DNA of 64,000 bases, taken from NCBI GenBank assembly GCA_019918135.1, contig WBZZ01001376.1:41001-105000 (forward strand), in the 5' to 3' direction. The DNA is from Paulinella micropora. Taxonomy: Eukaryota; Cercozoa; Imbricatea; Euglyphida; Paulinellidae. The position numbers and the translations under genes were made by a program. The notes under the pieces are model-generated. The model searched no databases and had not been told where the DNA came from. It worked only from the letters and a program-made list of their open reading frames with translations. Positions 9,112-19,251 of this stretch are shown piece by piece; positions within the stretch are counted from its first letter, which is position 1; each line of letters opens with the position of its first letter.

Positions 9112-10626
9112 ATGAGCGCGGGAGCAGCTCGGAAAAGACACAAGACTGAGACCGAAGCGTCACCCCCCTCGGACCAGCCCCGCGCCGAACGCCCGGCGGA
9201 CGAGTCGCTGCACCCCCTGGCGCGCAGATTCGTCTGCACACGGAGCTGCCGCGATTGCCGGCGGCCAGCACATTGTGCAGCCTGCCGGCCGTGCCAGCTG
9301 TTTGGCTTATTCCGGGAAAGACGTCACTGCTCAGCCGACACGACACAGAAGGTTAAGAGGTATATATTAGCGGAACAGGCCATGCTGGCGGGGGCCGAGC
9401 CGCTTCGCGTACACAAGCTGGTTCCAACAGGGGTAGCGCTCTCAGAGACCGGGGCGGCGCAGGAGTGGCTGTGCTCTTTGTCCTTGTTCGTCACGACAGC
9501 TGAAAAGTTCGAGCAGTGTGGAATTGGCCAAGGCAAGGATGGGTGCCAAGAGGAACAGAGTCTGGAAGAGGGTCGTGTTCTACTCCTGCAGCAGCACAGG
9601 CTGGCCCTCAGAAAGATGGACTGCAAAAACTGCGCTCTACCGCGCTCCTCTCGGAACGTTCCAGCAGACTGCGTAGAGTACTTGTATCTGCAACACTCGC
9701 TCGCCGCGCAGGGGCTGGCCCCTAAGGTGCACGGCTTCCTCCGGGTCGACGCCCCCTTGCTACCGAGCGGCGGTGGCCCGGCCGGACCGGCGAGAGATAA
9801 CAGTGTCGTGAATGTAGAGGACGATCCCCTGGACCAGGAGTACTTGGAGCTGGCGTCGGCGGGCGACGACGCCAGGGGCCCGGCAGAGGTCGTCGCCGCT
9901 ACGTTCTGGCTCGTGACGGATCTTGCCTCGGTGGGACCTTCCTTTAGCCTCGACCTGCAAGCCGCAGCAAGTATACGTAAGCTCCAGGTTGATGCCGCAC
10001 AATTCGAGGCTTTTCTGACGGGGCTGCTGGATTTCTCGGCCTGTGTCATGCCGTTGTTGCTAGTGGGCCTGACGCCTTCCGACATCGAGCTGACGGCCAC
10101 TTTCCCTGGCTTCCAGCTGCGATCACTGGGCCCGAAGCAGTTTTGGTGCCTCCGGTTGCCCGCCGGGTCGCCCGCTGGTAAGGAGCAGGACATCCGAAAT
10201 GCCATCAAGCTGTGCAACCTGTTGAGCTTCGTTGCTAACTGCCGCTGCACAGACGCCAGGGAACTTTATCTGCGCAAGGAGCTGAAGGCTGTGGTGTGGA
10301 AGCTTATACTACCCCTTGTCAGGGGACCAGAATCCAGATTGCGTGTTCTACAGTGCGCTGTTTGGTGGCAGCAGGGCTGGGACAAGAGACAAAGCCAGCT
10401 GTCCCAAGCTAGGCTATACCTCGGGGAATGTCAACCAGAGGTGCTCAAGGGGTTGGCAGTGGAAAAAGCATGGTGGAATCCAGAGGACGGACAGATGGAA
10501 TATTTATTGGAGGCAGAGGATGCCTATCTTACATTCGGAGAGCGAGACTTCACGGTTAGACGCGTCGAGACCTTATTACGTGTACTGATTCGGCTAGCAA
10601 AGTCTTGGGGTCCCGCCCAGACCTGA
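9112..10626 (+). CDS. Zinc-type N-terminus plus pseudokinase-like protein
   Basis: An intact protein of about 504 residues from ATG 9112 (MSAGAARKRHKTETEA). After a basic Ser/Pro leader comes the motif HPLARRFVC..SC.DC....HC.ACRPCQL, a probable zinc-binding cluster. The rest follows a divergent protein-kinase plan: LALRKM (Lys position), DCVEYLYLQHSLAAQGLAPKVHG (helix C region), FWLVTDL (hinge), then the catalytic-loop position VGLTPSDIE, which lacks the catalytic Asp, Lys and Asn. It is therefore predicted to be a pseudokinase. The neighbour at 10951-12441 is a paralogue that keeps DLKPAN. It ends in TGA. A regulatory partnership between the two is inferred. Confidence 0.65.
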   Translation: MSAGAARKRHKTETEASPPSDQPRAERPADESLHPLARRFVCTRSCRDCRRPAHCAACRPCQLFGLFRERRHCSADTTQKVKRYILAEQAMLAGAEPLRVHKLVPTGVALSETGAAQEWLCSLSLFVTTAEKFEQCGIGQGKDGCQEEQSLEEGRVLLLQQHRLALRKMDCKNCALPRSSRNVPADCVEYLYLQHSLAAQGLAPKVHGFLRVDAPLLPSGGGPAGPARDNSVVNVEDDPLDQEYLELASAGDDARGPAEVVAATFWLVTDLASVGPSFSLDLQAAASIRKLQVDAAQFEAFLTGLLDFSACVMPLLLVGLTPSDIELTATFPGFQLRSLGPKQFWCLRLPAGSPAGKEQDIRNAIKLCNLLSFVANCRCTDARELYLRKELKAVVWKLILPLVRGPESRLRVLQCAVWWQQGWDKRQSQLSQARLYLGECQPEVLKGLAVEKAWWNPEDGQMEYLLEAEDAYLTFGERDFTVRRVETLLRVLIRLAKSWGPAQT

Positions 10627-10950
10627 ATGCCTGGCGGCCGACTACTGAGGCTTTGTATTCCCTCGCTCGGGAGCAGTCCGTGGAACCAGTACTGGGCGAG
10701 TAAAGGAGTCGTGTGATCGTACCAATCTTGTGCAGCGGGTGGGAAAGGGGGGCGGTCTGGTCTGCCCAGGGCGGAGAGGACTGCCAAGAGGGGGGGGAGG
10801 CTGGGAGAGGGGGGCCCGCCGCACGGGGGGCGGAAAGGGGAGGGGAAAGTGGCGGCGTCTACCCCAGAGGATTTAAACACCAAGGCCCGGGGGCGCTAAA
10901 AGCTCCGCTGCCCACGCCCTTGCCCCCCTCCCTGCCGAACCCACCGGGAG
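10627..10950. other. Intergenic GC-rich spacer
   Basis: The spacer between the two kinase-fold genes carries several G runs (about 10745-10850) and an ATTTAAAC AT-rich island at 10870, about 80 bases before the next ATG. The island is a possible core promoter. I see no gene. Confidence 0.35.
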
Positions 10951-12441
10951 ATGTCTGCCGCCGCCCCCGGAACGGGTGGCCACGCGGGCCGGAAGCGCCC
11001 CGCACCACCGGACCCTTCAACTGCCCCCGGGCCCCCGCGCTCGATTGCTTCTGACGGGACCTCTGCCTCGGACGGCTCGCCAGGCCCGGTACAAAAACGT
11101 CTGGCGCCGGCCGGGCCACACCAAACCATGCAACCTACACATCCTCTGGCCCTTAGGTTTGAATGTGATTCGCGCCGGCACTGCCACGAATGTGCGCAGC
11201 CAGGGCAGTGCGACCCCTGTCGGTCGTGCCAGCTAGCTGCGCTGTTCCTAGAGGTAAGGCCCTGTTCCACCCACGTTAACAACCAGGTTACCCGCTGGGA
11301 ACCCAACGAGCAGGGACTGACGTCCAAGGAGGTACCACTCACGTCGGGCCCAAAGCTCCCCGCGTGGTTGAAAGCCCTCTCTCTGTTCGTAGCGACCGAC
11401 CAAGGCTGGAAAGAGCGCAGAATAGGCGAGCCCCCTCATTTCCGGGACGAACAGTCCTTGGCCAAAGGCTCCGTCCTGCTTCTGCATCGCCGCAAGCTAG
11501 TGCTCAAACGCATCGGGCAGCAGGCTCCCTTGGACGAACCCTCGGCCGCCCAAGTAGAGTATCTGGGGCTGCAACACTTCCTGGCGCGTAGGGGGCTAGC
11601 GCCCGCGGTGTACGGCTATCTCCGTGTCGGGGGATTGGTGCCAGGGGAAACAAAAAGCGGCTATACGTTCTGGCTCGTGATGGACCTTGTCCGCGCGGGG
11701 GCCGCCCTTAGCCTAGACCTACAGCAAGCGAAGGGGCTGACAGTCCGGCCCCCCACCGAGGCATTCAGGAGCTTCCTGAAGAATGTGCTGCGTTTCTCGC
11801 TCGATGTTGTCCCGCTGTTGATGGCCGATCTGAAGCCTGCTAACATCACGTCGACGGCTGCACCGCAAGGTTTTCTGGTGCTGGATATGGACCCCGATTA
11901 CTACCTGTGGCTCGACACAGCGCCCAGTGCATAGTAGTATTACAGAGCTACCATCTTGCTATCCAACCTGCTAAGCCTCGTGGCCAATAGCTATAACCGT
12001 ACGCACCCAGCCTTGCTAAGTACCCTTTGGCAATTTATGCCGCCCCTACTGGTAGACCAAACAATCTTTACGCGCTGTGTTGAGTGGTGGAACCAGAGCC
12101 TGTCCGAAAAGATGTTCAAAAAGCGGACACAGTTCTGCCAGGCCAGACACTACCTGAGTACGTTGGACATGCGCCCAGGTGCCTTGCACCGAATGCCTCC
12201 TGGTGCTCGGTATGCCCTTGTTTGGCTGCCCGACGAAGATGAGGCCAAGTACCAGGCGCATTGGTGGTCTGCAACGGGGCAGCGGACTCGCTGGAAAGGC
12301 ACAGACGGCAAAGACTGCAACTGGCACGCCCAAAGAGTCCCGCCCGGGACTGGGCAGCCTCAGGTAAGACAATTCCTGACAGTGCTGCTCCGGATAGCCG
12401 CGTGGTGGGACTACGACATGCTGAAAAAGTCGCCTGTCTAA
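10951..12441 (+). pseudogene. Divergent viral protein kinase, interrupted by two TAG codons
   Basis: ATG 10951 (MSAAAPGTGGHAGRKR). Residues 64-97 repeat the zinc-type motif (HPLALRFEC..RHC.EC....QCDPCRSCQL). Kinase elements: LVLKRI (Lys186), QVEYLGLQHFLARRGLAP (helix C), FWLVMDL (hinge), MADLKPANI (catalytic loop, 291-299), VLDMD (DFG position, 310-314). Codons 328-329 are TAG TAG (11932-11937). The same frame then continues to 12441 with clear similarity to the intact paralogue (SNLLSLVAN against CNLLSFVAN), where the two stops align with Glu-Gln. So the catalytic domain is present but the C-terminal lobe is cut off unless the stops are read through. A poly(A) signal follows. Confidence 0.7.
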
Positions 12442-12484
12442 GCCTGGCCCGGTAGCAGCCAGTGGCAACCGCTGCGATGGCCCG

Positions 12485-12490
12485 AATAAA
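12485..12490 (+). terminator. AATAAA polyadenylation signal
   Basis: A perfect AATAAA lies 44 bases after the stop of the kinase gene, in an otherwise GC-rich context (CGAATAAAAAGC). It is the likely 3' end of that transcript. Confidence 0.55.
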
Positions 12491-12528
12491 AAGCAGTGTT
12501 TTTAGTAAAATCTCTGACTTGTGTCGGC

Positions 12529-13083
12529 CTACCGGCGGGACCCGGTCGGGGGGGCCGCCGCCCACACCGTCCGGCAGAACTCGCGCGCGGCCCCGAGCAT
12601 GGCCTCCGGCACGCACGCTACCCGCACCCCGTAGGTGCCCACGCACACCACGGCGGAGCGCGGCGGCTGCGGCTCGGCCGCCAGGTCGTACGTGAGTTCG
12701 AAGAGGGCGTGACCGAGCGCGGCCTGCATGAGGAAGCGGTTTTCCTCCGTGTCCGCCCACGTGCGCCACAGCGCGTGCGCCAGGGGCGGCGCCCGCGCCT
12801 GCTCCCCGTGCGCCCGCCCGGCGGACTGGGCCTTCTTGAGCTCCAGCAGCCACAGGGTGGTGGACTGGGGGGTGCTGAGCTCAACGCTGGCCCTGGCCTT
12901 CGCGCTCTCGATGTTGCCGGCGGCCTGCCGGCTCTCGGCCTCGCGCGAGGCGCCGGACCCTGCGTGGCAGTGGGAGGCCGGCTGCTGGCGCAGCGCGTGG
13001 TCCGTGGTGCAGCACAGCCTGGGCGCCGGGCTCGTGGCCGACCCAGACGAGGGGCGCCGGCTCGACGTCAGGCCGCCGGCCAC
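12529..13083 (-). CDS. Hypothetical protein
   Basis: A reverse frame of up to 184 residues. The part from about residue 60 (ASVELSTPQSTTLWLLELKK ... NRFLMQAALGHALFELTYDL ... VCVGTYGVRVACVPEAM) has a mixed composition more coding-like than the overlapping forward frames. The true start is unclear, and MAGGL at the 5' end may be too early. It is convergent with the kinase gene. I do not recognise the family. A forward frame ending at 13318 (TPYGTASHLRQLEQRAWTTL) is an alternative for the right-hand part. Confidence 0.4.
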   Translation of the reverse strand: MAGGLTSSRRPSSGSATSPAPRLCCTTDHALRQQPASHCHAGSGASREAESRQAAGNIESAKARASVELSTPQSTTLWLLELKKAQSAGRAHGEQARAPPLAHALWRTWADTEENRFLMQAALGHALFELTYDLAAEPQPPRSAVVCVGTYGVRVACVPEAMLGAAREFCRTVWAAAPPTGSRR

Positions 13084-13562
13084 CGCCCCAGCGCCGCACG
13101 TCCGTGAGGCAGAGGACCAGCGCGCCCTAGGCCTGGAGGTGACCCCCTACGGCACTGCGAGCCATCTCAGGCAGCTGGAGCAGCGGGCCTGGACTACGCT
13201 GTGCGGGCGGCCGTTGCAGGAGCTCCTGCGGGCCCTCGGCGCCTTTCTGCTCGCGCCGGAGGCCGAGAGCCAGCGCTGGTGGCGGGCCCTGGCCTCGTCC
13301 CCGATCGACCAGCTCTGATCAGCATAGGTGGCAGTTCCTGGACGTTGCCTCGTGTTCTGCCGGGACTCGTAACCTAGTGTCGAAGCTTTTTTGGCTTGAG
13401 ATTAAAAGTTTTACTTTCTGGTTCTTCCTTAACTAGTACTCAGCTCTCGGTAGGGCGCCCCGCCTGCCGGCACCCGCCGGGCCCCGCGTGCACCGCAGAC
13501 CGGTGCCCACACGACGGCTCTGTGACCCGGGCGGCCCGGCCAAAGCGGGGATGTTCGTAGAC
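13084..13562. other. Intergenic region with a duplicated 3'-flank block
   Basis: The stretch 13330-13460 (AGTTCCTGGACGTTGCC..., TAGTGTCGAAGC, TTAAAAGTTTTACTT, CTCAGCT, GGTAGGGC) is repeated with changes at about 16240-16360. This is the shared downstream flank of the two LRR paralogues. A possible forward coding end lies at 13318. Confidence 0.6.
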
Positions 13563-15926
13563 CTAGTTTCTTAACAACCTGAGCTGCTCGTACTGCCTCG
13601 CTCTTGCCTGATTGTGCCGCGCTTGCCAGCCTGCTTCGAACACCAGGAACTTACTGACCTCCAAGCTCCGTAGCCCTGGAAGCGATTCAAGCATGCCCCA
13701 GAGCAGCGCACGTGTGACGACGCTGCGGACGGCCGGCTTAGTCGGGCCTTGTAGTTTTAGTAGCAGGAATCGCGCCAACGGCCGCAGCAGCTCCACCAGT
13801 TGCACCAGATCCGCTTCGCCCAAGCACTGCAGGCCCTGCACCTCCAGCTCTCGCAGGCCAGAGGGGAGTATTAGGTGTGGCAGCGTCCCAGCTACAGTCT
13901 GCAGGCTCACTACCAGCTTCTCGAGGTGGGACAACGTCTCCAGCGCCCCGCCCTCGACGAGGCCGAGAGCCCCGGCCGGGACGGGAGCGACGTAAAAGTG
14001 TAGCTCCTCGAGGCCGGGCAGCCTGGGCCAGAGCGCTCCGACACAGGCCGCCGTGAAATTCGCCTGGCCGGACTTGTCGCCCAGCCTCAGCCGCCGTAGG
14101 CAGGGCAGCGGGCCTAGGCGGCCCAGCCCCTCGTCCGTGAGGCCCGTGCACCCCTCGAGGTTTAGCTCTAGTAACGAGCGCAGGCGAGGTAGTTCTGTAC
14201 CCGTGAGCCGTGTACAGCCGTACAAGCTCAGCATCCGCAGGTTGCAGTAGAGCCCTAGCGAGGCGAGCCCCGCGTCGGTGAGGTTGGTGCAGCCGCCGAG
14301 GTGCAGCTCCTGCAGTCCGGCCAGGCCCGACAGCACTTTCAGGTCCGCCTCGAGGTCGACACACTCCGCCAGGTCGAGGTGCCGCAGGCTGCCCAGGGGC
14401 GGCAGAGCCCTCAGCCCCTGGTCCGTCAGGCCGCAGCCCCGGAGGACCAGCTTGCGCAGCCGCGACAGGGGCCGTAGACTAGCCAGCCCTTCGCCTGTGA
14501 TAGACTCCGCCTTGCACAGAGTGAGCTCCTCCAGTGCCGTGAGGCTGGCTAGGGCGGCCAGCCCCTCGTCGTTAATGGAGGCGGGCCCCCTGACGCTGAG
14601 CACTAGCTTGCGCAGGTTGGTCAGTGTCCACAGGTTGCTTAGGTCCTCGTTTACAATATCTAGATCCATCGTCAGTGTTCGGAGCTTGACAAGTCCAGCG
14701 ACAAACCTCAGGCAGGTTCCCGTGAGGCTATTGCCATCTTCGACGGGCAGAGGTTGTCCCTTGGCGTCTTCCTCTACCCCCCAGCCATCCGGGAGGTTGA
14801 GCTCTTCGAGGTTCTTGCTCAGCCGTGGCAGGAAATCGAACTGTTCTGTGCTGATTTCTGCGTCCCCGGAGATGTCTAGTTTCTTGAGCCTCCGGAATTC
14901 TCCTTCGTGCTCACACAGCCCCCGCAAAGTATCAAACACATTTTCGTCACACAGCCCCCGCAAAGTATCAAACACATTTTCGTCGTGGATACTGCCAGCG
15001 AGGTCTAGTTCCTCGAGGCTGGGCAACAGCGCTGTGGACTGTAGGTACTCGTCAGTTATCTGCCGATCTTCTGGCCAGGCCGACAGGTTCAGCACGCGCA
15101 ATCGGTGGCCCCAGCGGCCGGGCTCGCCCGCGTGCTGGAGCCAGGGCGGGTCCTCGTCCTCGTCCTCCTCCGCCCGCACCTGGCCGCAGGCGGTTAGGTC
15201 CAGCTCCAAGAGGCCTTCCACGCCGGGCAGCGAACCCAGCAGCCCGTTGCCGGTAATGCCGGAGTGCTGGAAGCCCAGCCGCTGGAAGTCACGCTTCCTG
15301 TCCACCAGCGCAGCCAAGCGTGTGTCGGTGAAGCCCGCGAAGTCCAGGCTGACCAGGTCTTGGAGCGAGGTCACGCAACGTAGCCAGTCCTCTTCTGCCA
15401 CGCCCGGGGCCAGGCGCGGGAGGTACAGTCGTCGAAGTTGCGGGAAGAGCTCCGGCAGCTGCAGGAGCGTGGCCGCCGTGACGGCGCAGTCGCCGTGGCT
15501 GTCCTCATCTACCAGGGACAGGTGCCGGACGACCAGGCCGTGCAGGTTCTGCCGCCCAAAGGGTGGGTCCGCGCGCGTGTCCGCGAGCAGCCAGACGTGT
15601 TCGCAGGTTACGCGCGCCCTCCGCCAGGTTGGGCCCAGGAGCTCGAAGAGGCGTCGGTGTGAGGCGAGGCGAAAGTCGAGCTCGGGGAGCGTGCAGTTGC
15701 GCCAGAAGCCCGGGACCTTGACCGCTTGGTGGTAATAGGCCTCGGACGTGCAGGCGAGGCCGAGCGTGTCGGCCGTCCAGCGCAGAAAGGGTGCGAGCCG
15801 CGGCCCCAGGACGCCGGCCTGGCAGGGCGGCGCCTGGCCGCCACGCCTGCAAGACACAACCAGTGCGCGGTGCGGCGCGGGCGAGGGGGGGGGCAGCGCA
15901 CAAGGGGACCTGGAGGGCTGTGCCAT
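13563..15926 (-). CDS. Large leucine-rich repeat protein, F-box-like N-terminus (copy 1)
   Basis: It starts at ATG 15926 (MAQPSRSPCALPP), chosen because the paralogue at 18761 starts with the same MTQPSRSSCALPP; an upstream in-frame extension exists. About 787 residues. The N-terminal region LGPRLAPFLRWTADTLGLACTSEAYYHQAV...FWRNC resembles a degenerate F-box. The rest is AMN1/FBXL-type LRRs (LRHLDLAECVDL, LQELHLGGCTNLTDAGL, LLELNLEGCTGLTDEGL). A likely substrate adaptor of SCF ubiquitin ligases, by family. A 36-base exact tandem duplication adds 12 residues (DENVFDTLRGLC twice). It ends in TAG. Confidence 0.75.
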   Translation of the reverse strand: MAQPSRSPCALPPPSPAPHRALVVSCRRGGQAPPCQAGVLGPRLAPFLRWTADTLGLACTSEAYYHQAVKVPGFWRNCTLPELDFRLASHRRLFELLGPTWRRARVTCEHVWLLADTRADPPFGRQNLHGLVVRHLSLVDEDSHGDCAVTAATLLQLPELFPQLRRLYLPRLAPGVAEEDWLRCVTSLQDLVSLDFAGFTDTRLAALVDRKRDFQRLGFQHSGITGNGLLGSLPGVEGLLELDLTACGQVRAEEDEDEDPPWLQHAGEPGRWGHRLRVLNLSAWPEDRQITDEYLQSTALLPSLEELDLAGSIHDENVFDTLRGLCDENVFDTLRGLCEHEGEFRRLKKLDISGDAEISTEQFDFLPRLSKNLEELNLPDGWGVEEDAKGQPLPVEDGNSLTGTCLRFVAGLVKLRTLTMDLDIVNEDLSNLWTLTNLRKLVLSVRGPASINDEGLAALASLTALEELTLCKAESITGEGLASLRPLSRLRKLVLRGCGLTDQGLRALPPLGSLRHLDLAECVDLEADLKVLSGLAGLQELHLGGCTNLTDAGLASLGLYCNLRMLSLYGCTRLTGTELPRLRSLLELNLEGCTGLTDEGLGRLGPLPCLRRLRLGDKSGQANFTAACVGALWPRLPGLEELHFYVAPVPAGALGLVEGGALETLSHLEKLVVSLQTVAGTLPHLILPSGLRELEVQGLQCLGEADLVQLVELLRPLARFLLLKLQGPTKPAVRSVVTRALLWGMLESLPGLRSLEVSKFLVFEAGWQARHNQARARQYEQLRLLRN
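14912..14983. repeat. Exact 36-bp tandem duplication in LRR copy 1
   Basis: Two perfect adjacent copies of a 36-base unit (CACACAGCCCCCGCAAAGTA...CGT) lie in frame and duplicate DENVFDTLRGLC. The absence of any difference implies a very recent event. The paralogue has a single equivalent region. Confidence 0.9.
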
Positions 15927-16464
15927 CGCGGGCGGGGACGGCTCGATCGGACAGTCCAGGGGCTGGCTAGGGGACGGTTCACGGCGGTGCTGCGACAGCA
16001 AACGACTGCACACGCACAGACTGCTTTAGGAGGGAGACACCACCCCAAGCAAATGACGGGGCAGGAGGGGCGGGGAGCGGAGGGGGTGGCCCCTGGAGCA
16101 AGAGGGGGGGGGGCGGGGGAGGGGGGGGGTGTGCCCCGGGGAGCAGGGGGGGCGCCGGCCCCTCGTCTCCACCCCCCCCCCTCGGCAGCTCTCGCCGCAG
16201 GCCTTGGCCTCGTCCCCTGCCTGCCGGCTCTGGTCATTGGAGTTCCTGGACGCCGGTCCCGTGTTCTGTCAAGACTGAGTCTAGTGTCGAAGCCTTTTCG
16301 CTTCTGCTTAAAAGTTTTTACTTCTGGTGCTGCTACTACTCAGCTTTGGGTAGGGCACCCTGCACCGCACCCCCTCGCCGGGTCCCGCAGGCACTCGGTC
16401 CAAGCACGACTGCTCGGTGCTCCGGGGGAAGGAAGGGGAGAGCCAGCCAGAGCGAGAGTGCGCG
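15927..16464. other. Intergenic region between LRR copies
   Basis: It holds the upstream region of LRR copy 1 with G runs near 16105-16130, and then the duplicated downstream flank of LRR copy 2 (about 16240-16360, matching 13330-13460). No gene is seen. Confidence 0.55.
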
Positions 16465-18761
16465 CTAGTTGTCCGTTGACCAAAGCCTGAGCCGCCCGTC
16501 CGCCCACACCGCGTCTACCTCATCGGGCTGCGCCGGGGGGTCGGACACGAACGACGAACTGACGTCTATGAGCCGCAGCCCCGGGGATTCGTGGTCTAGC
16601 ACGTGCCGGAGCTGTTCCAAGGTAAGGAGGGGCGCGGTCACCGGCCCTGGTGCCCCCTCGTGCCACGTCACCGCCTGGCGTCGCAGCCCTAGTACCCGGA
16701 GCCGCGGCAGGCTCCGCAGCAGCCCCCCCAGCCGCTCCTCTGACAGCCATTCGGTCAGGCACGTCACGGTGAGCTTCCGCAGGCCGGCGGGGAGGTCCGA
16801 GGGCAGAGTGCGCGACCTCACGACCAGCTGCCCGAGCCGGGCGCACCCGGACAACCCCGCCAGCGCCTCGCCCGCCACGTTGCCGTTGGCAGCCAGCGTG
16901 AGGTGTAGTTCCTCGAGGCCGGGCAGCCGGGGCCAGAGCGCCCTGACGCCGGCCGCCGTGAAGCTCGGCCGGGTGAACTTCTGGCCCAGCCTCAGCAGTC
17001 GCAGGCCAGGCAGCGGGCCCAGGCGGCTCAGCCCCCCGTTAGTGAGGCCGGTGCATCTTTCGAGGTCTAGCTCTGCTAACGAGCCAGGTGGGCTAGTCCT
17101 GTACCCGTGAGCAGCGGACAGCCGCGCAAGCCGAGCACCCGCAGGTTGCGGGGGCGCCCCAGTGAGGAGAGCCCCGCGTCAGTGAGGTAAGCGCAGCAGC
17201 GGAGGTGCAGCTCCTGCAGGCTGGCCAGGCGTGAGAGCACCTTTAGGTCCGCCGCAAGGCCGCTACAGTTTGACAGATCGAGGTGCCGCAGGCTGTCTAG
17301 GGGCGGCAGGGCCGCCAGCCCCTGGTCCGTCAGGCCGCAACCCGAGAGTGCCAGCTTCCGCAGCCTCGCCAGGGGCCGCAGGTAGGCTAGCCCCCTGCCT
17401 TGCAGCCGCCCAGCCTCGGACACCCTGAGCTCCTCGAGGTTCGTGAGGCTGGCTAGGGCAGCCAGGCACCTGTCGGTGATAGCGGTGGTCTGCATGGAGC
17501 TCAGCTCTAGCGTGCGCAACTCGGTCAGTGCGGACAGGTTCTCTAGCTCCTGGTCGGTAACGCACAGGTCCGCCCTTAGTATCCGAAGCTTGACCAGGCC
17601 CCGGACAAACAGCAGGCAGGCCCCTGTGAGGCCGCCGGAACCCCGCGGGAGGTGCAGCTCTTCCAGTTCCGACAGCTGTGACAGGAAGCTAAACCCTGAT
17701 GTTCTCGCTGATGTCGCCCCCCCGAGGTCGAGTTTCCTGAGCTGCCGGAACCTGTCCTCTAGCCGGCACAGGTCAGACATGGTGCCTATCGCGTCGATGT
17801 CTCCACTGTCGCAGAGGTTTAGTTCTTGGAGTTGGGGTAGCAGCGCTATGCGCCCTATCCAGGCGGCGTTCACCTGCCGCCCTGCCAAGCGCGACAAGTT
17901 CAGCACGCGCAGTTGCTGGCCCCAGTGGTCGGGCCCGCCCGCGCCCCCGAGCCACGGCGCGTCATCGTCGTCCCCCGGTGCCAGATCATCGCAGGAGGCC
18001 AGGTCCAGCTCCGTCAGGCCTGGCACGCTGGGCAACGAAGCCCACAGTCCCTGGCCAGTAATGCTGGAGTGCTGGAAGCCCAGCCGCTGCCAGCGACGCG
18101 GGATTTGCACCAGCTGCGCCAAGCCCTCATCGCTAAAGCCCGCGAAATCCAGGCTGTTCAAGTGTGGGAGCGAGGTCACACAAGCTAGCCAGACGTCGTC
18201 GTCCGTCACGTCCGCCGCCAGGCGCGGGAGGTCCAGTCGTTGGAGTTGCGGACAGAACTTCGGCAGCGCCTGGAGCGTGGCCGCCGTGACGGCGCAGTGG
18301 TCGTAGCTGTCCTGGTCCACCAAGGAAAGGTGCCGGACGACCAGGCCCTGCAGGTCCGCCAGGGGGGGTGGGTCCGCGTGCGCGTCCGCGAGCAGCCAGA
18401 CGTGTTCGCAGGTTACGTGCGCCCGCCGCCAGGTTTCGCCCAGGAGCGCGAAGAGGTGCCGGTGGGCGGCGAGGCGGAAGTCGAGCTCGGGCAGCGTGCA
18501 GTTGCGCCAGAAGCCAGGGGCCTGCACCACTTGGTGGTACCAGGCCTCGGACGTGCAGGCGAGGCCGAGCGCTTCCACCGTGCCGTGCAGAAAAGGTGCG
18601 AGCCGCGGCCCCAGGACGCCGGGCTCGCCGGGCCCGCCGGGCGGCGCCTGGTCGCGGCGCCTGCAGGACACAACCAGTGCGCGGTGGGTAAGGAGAGAGG
18701 GGGTGGTGTTGGGGGGCGGGGAGGGGGGCAGCGCACAAGAGGACCTGGAGGGCTGAGTCAT
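16465..18761 (-). pseudogene. Leucine-rich repeat protein (copy 2), one-base frameshift
   Basis: A paralogue of 13563-15926, starting at ATG 18761. It reads to about 17076 (561 residues), where LAHLAR meets a stop. The following LRRs (AELDLERCTGLTNGGLSRLG ... LPGLEELHL) and the tail from 16878 to 16465 lie in another frame. Alignment with copy 1 (RSLLELNLEGCTGLTDEGL) places a one-base deletion at about 17076. The N-terminal F-box-like region and about 15 LRRs match copy 1. The C-terminal 140 residues diverge from it. The tandem duplication includes both flanks. Confidence 0.7.
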
Positions 18762-19251
18762 CGCGGTGCAGGGGAGGGGGGCGGAGAGTCCGGGGAGCCA
18801 GTTCGGGGGCGGCGCTGCGCCTGCTAACTACGGCACAGGCACAACCCGCTTTAGGCAGGAGACCCCGCGCAGGGGAATGACGGGGCGAAGGGTGGGGGGG
18901 GGGGGAGGACGGCGGGGGGAGGGGAGGGGAGGGGGCCCCCCTTCTTCCCTCCCCGGGCGGCCGCCCGGCGGCCCCCGGGGGGGGGGGGAGCCGTTCCGCC
19001 GGGCGCCCGTCCCCAAGGGAGCCGGGCCCGCCCCCCGGCCTCCTCCCCCCCCAAAAAAGCAAGCTTAGCGGCCCGGTCGCGTCATGACGACGGCGGCCGC
19101 CAGCACGCGTGAACGGCCGCGCGGGCGGTGGTGGTGGTGGTGCCTGTGGTGGGGGTGGGCGCTGGGGGTCGTGGCGGCGGAGGGGCCGCCGCCCGAGTCG
19201 CTCGGGTACCAGGTGCAGTCGGTCGTCGCGTCCGCGGCCCCGTCGCCGGAC
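18762..19251. other. GC-rich spacer and left junction of PLV segment B
   Basis: Poly-G and poly-C runs dominate (18895-18985). At about 19250 the composition changes abruptly to AT-rich PLV sequence (CGCATATCTTCGTTTGATATG). The junction cuts the PLV spike gene, so segment B is truncated here. No terminal repeat is visible. Confidence 0.6.

Noticed and set aside
14278..15735. 485-codon forward frame antisense to LRR copy 1
   Set aside because: It is Ser/Arg/Pro-rich shadow sequence. The reverse frame has regular leucine-rich repeats and a paralogue.
19082..19251. GC-rich extension of the spike frame
   Set aside because: It codes Pro/Thr/Arg repeats beyond the composition junction, so it is chance read-through after truncation.
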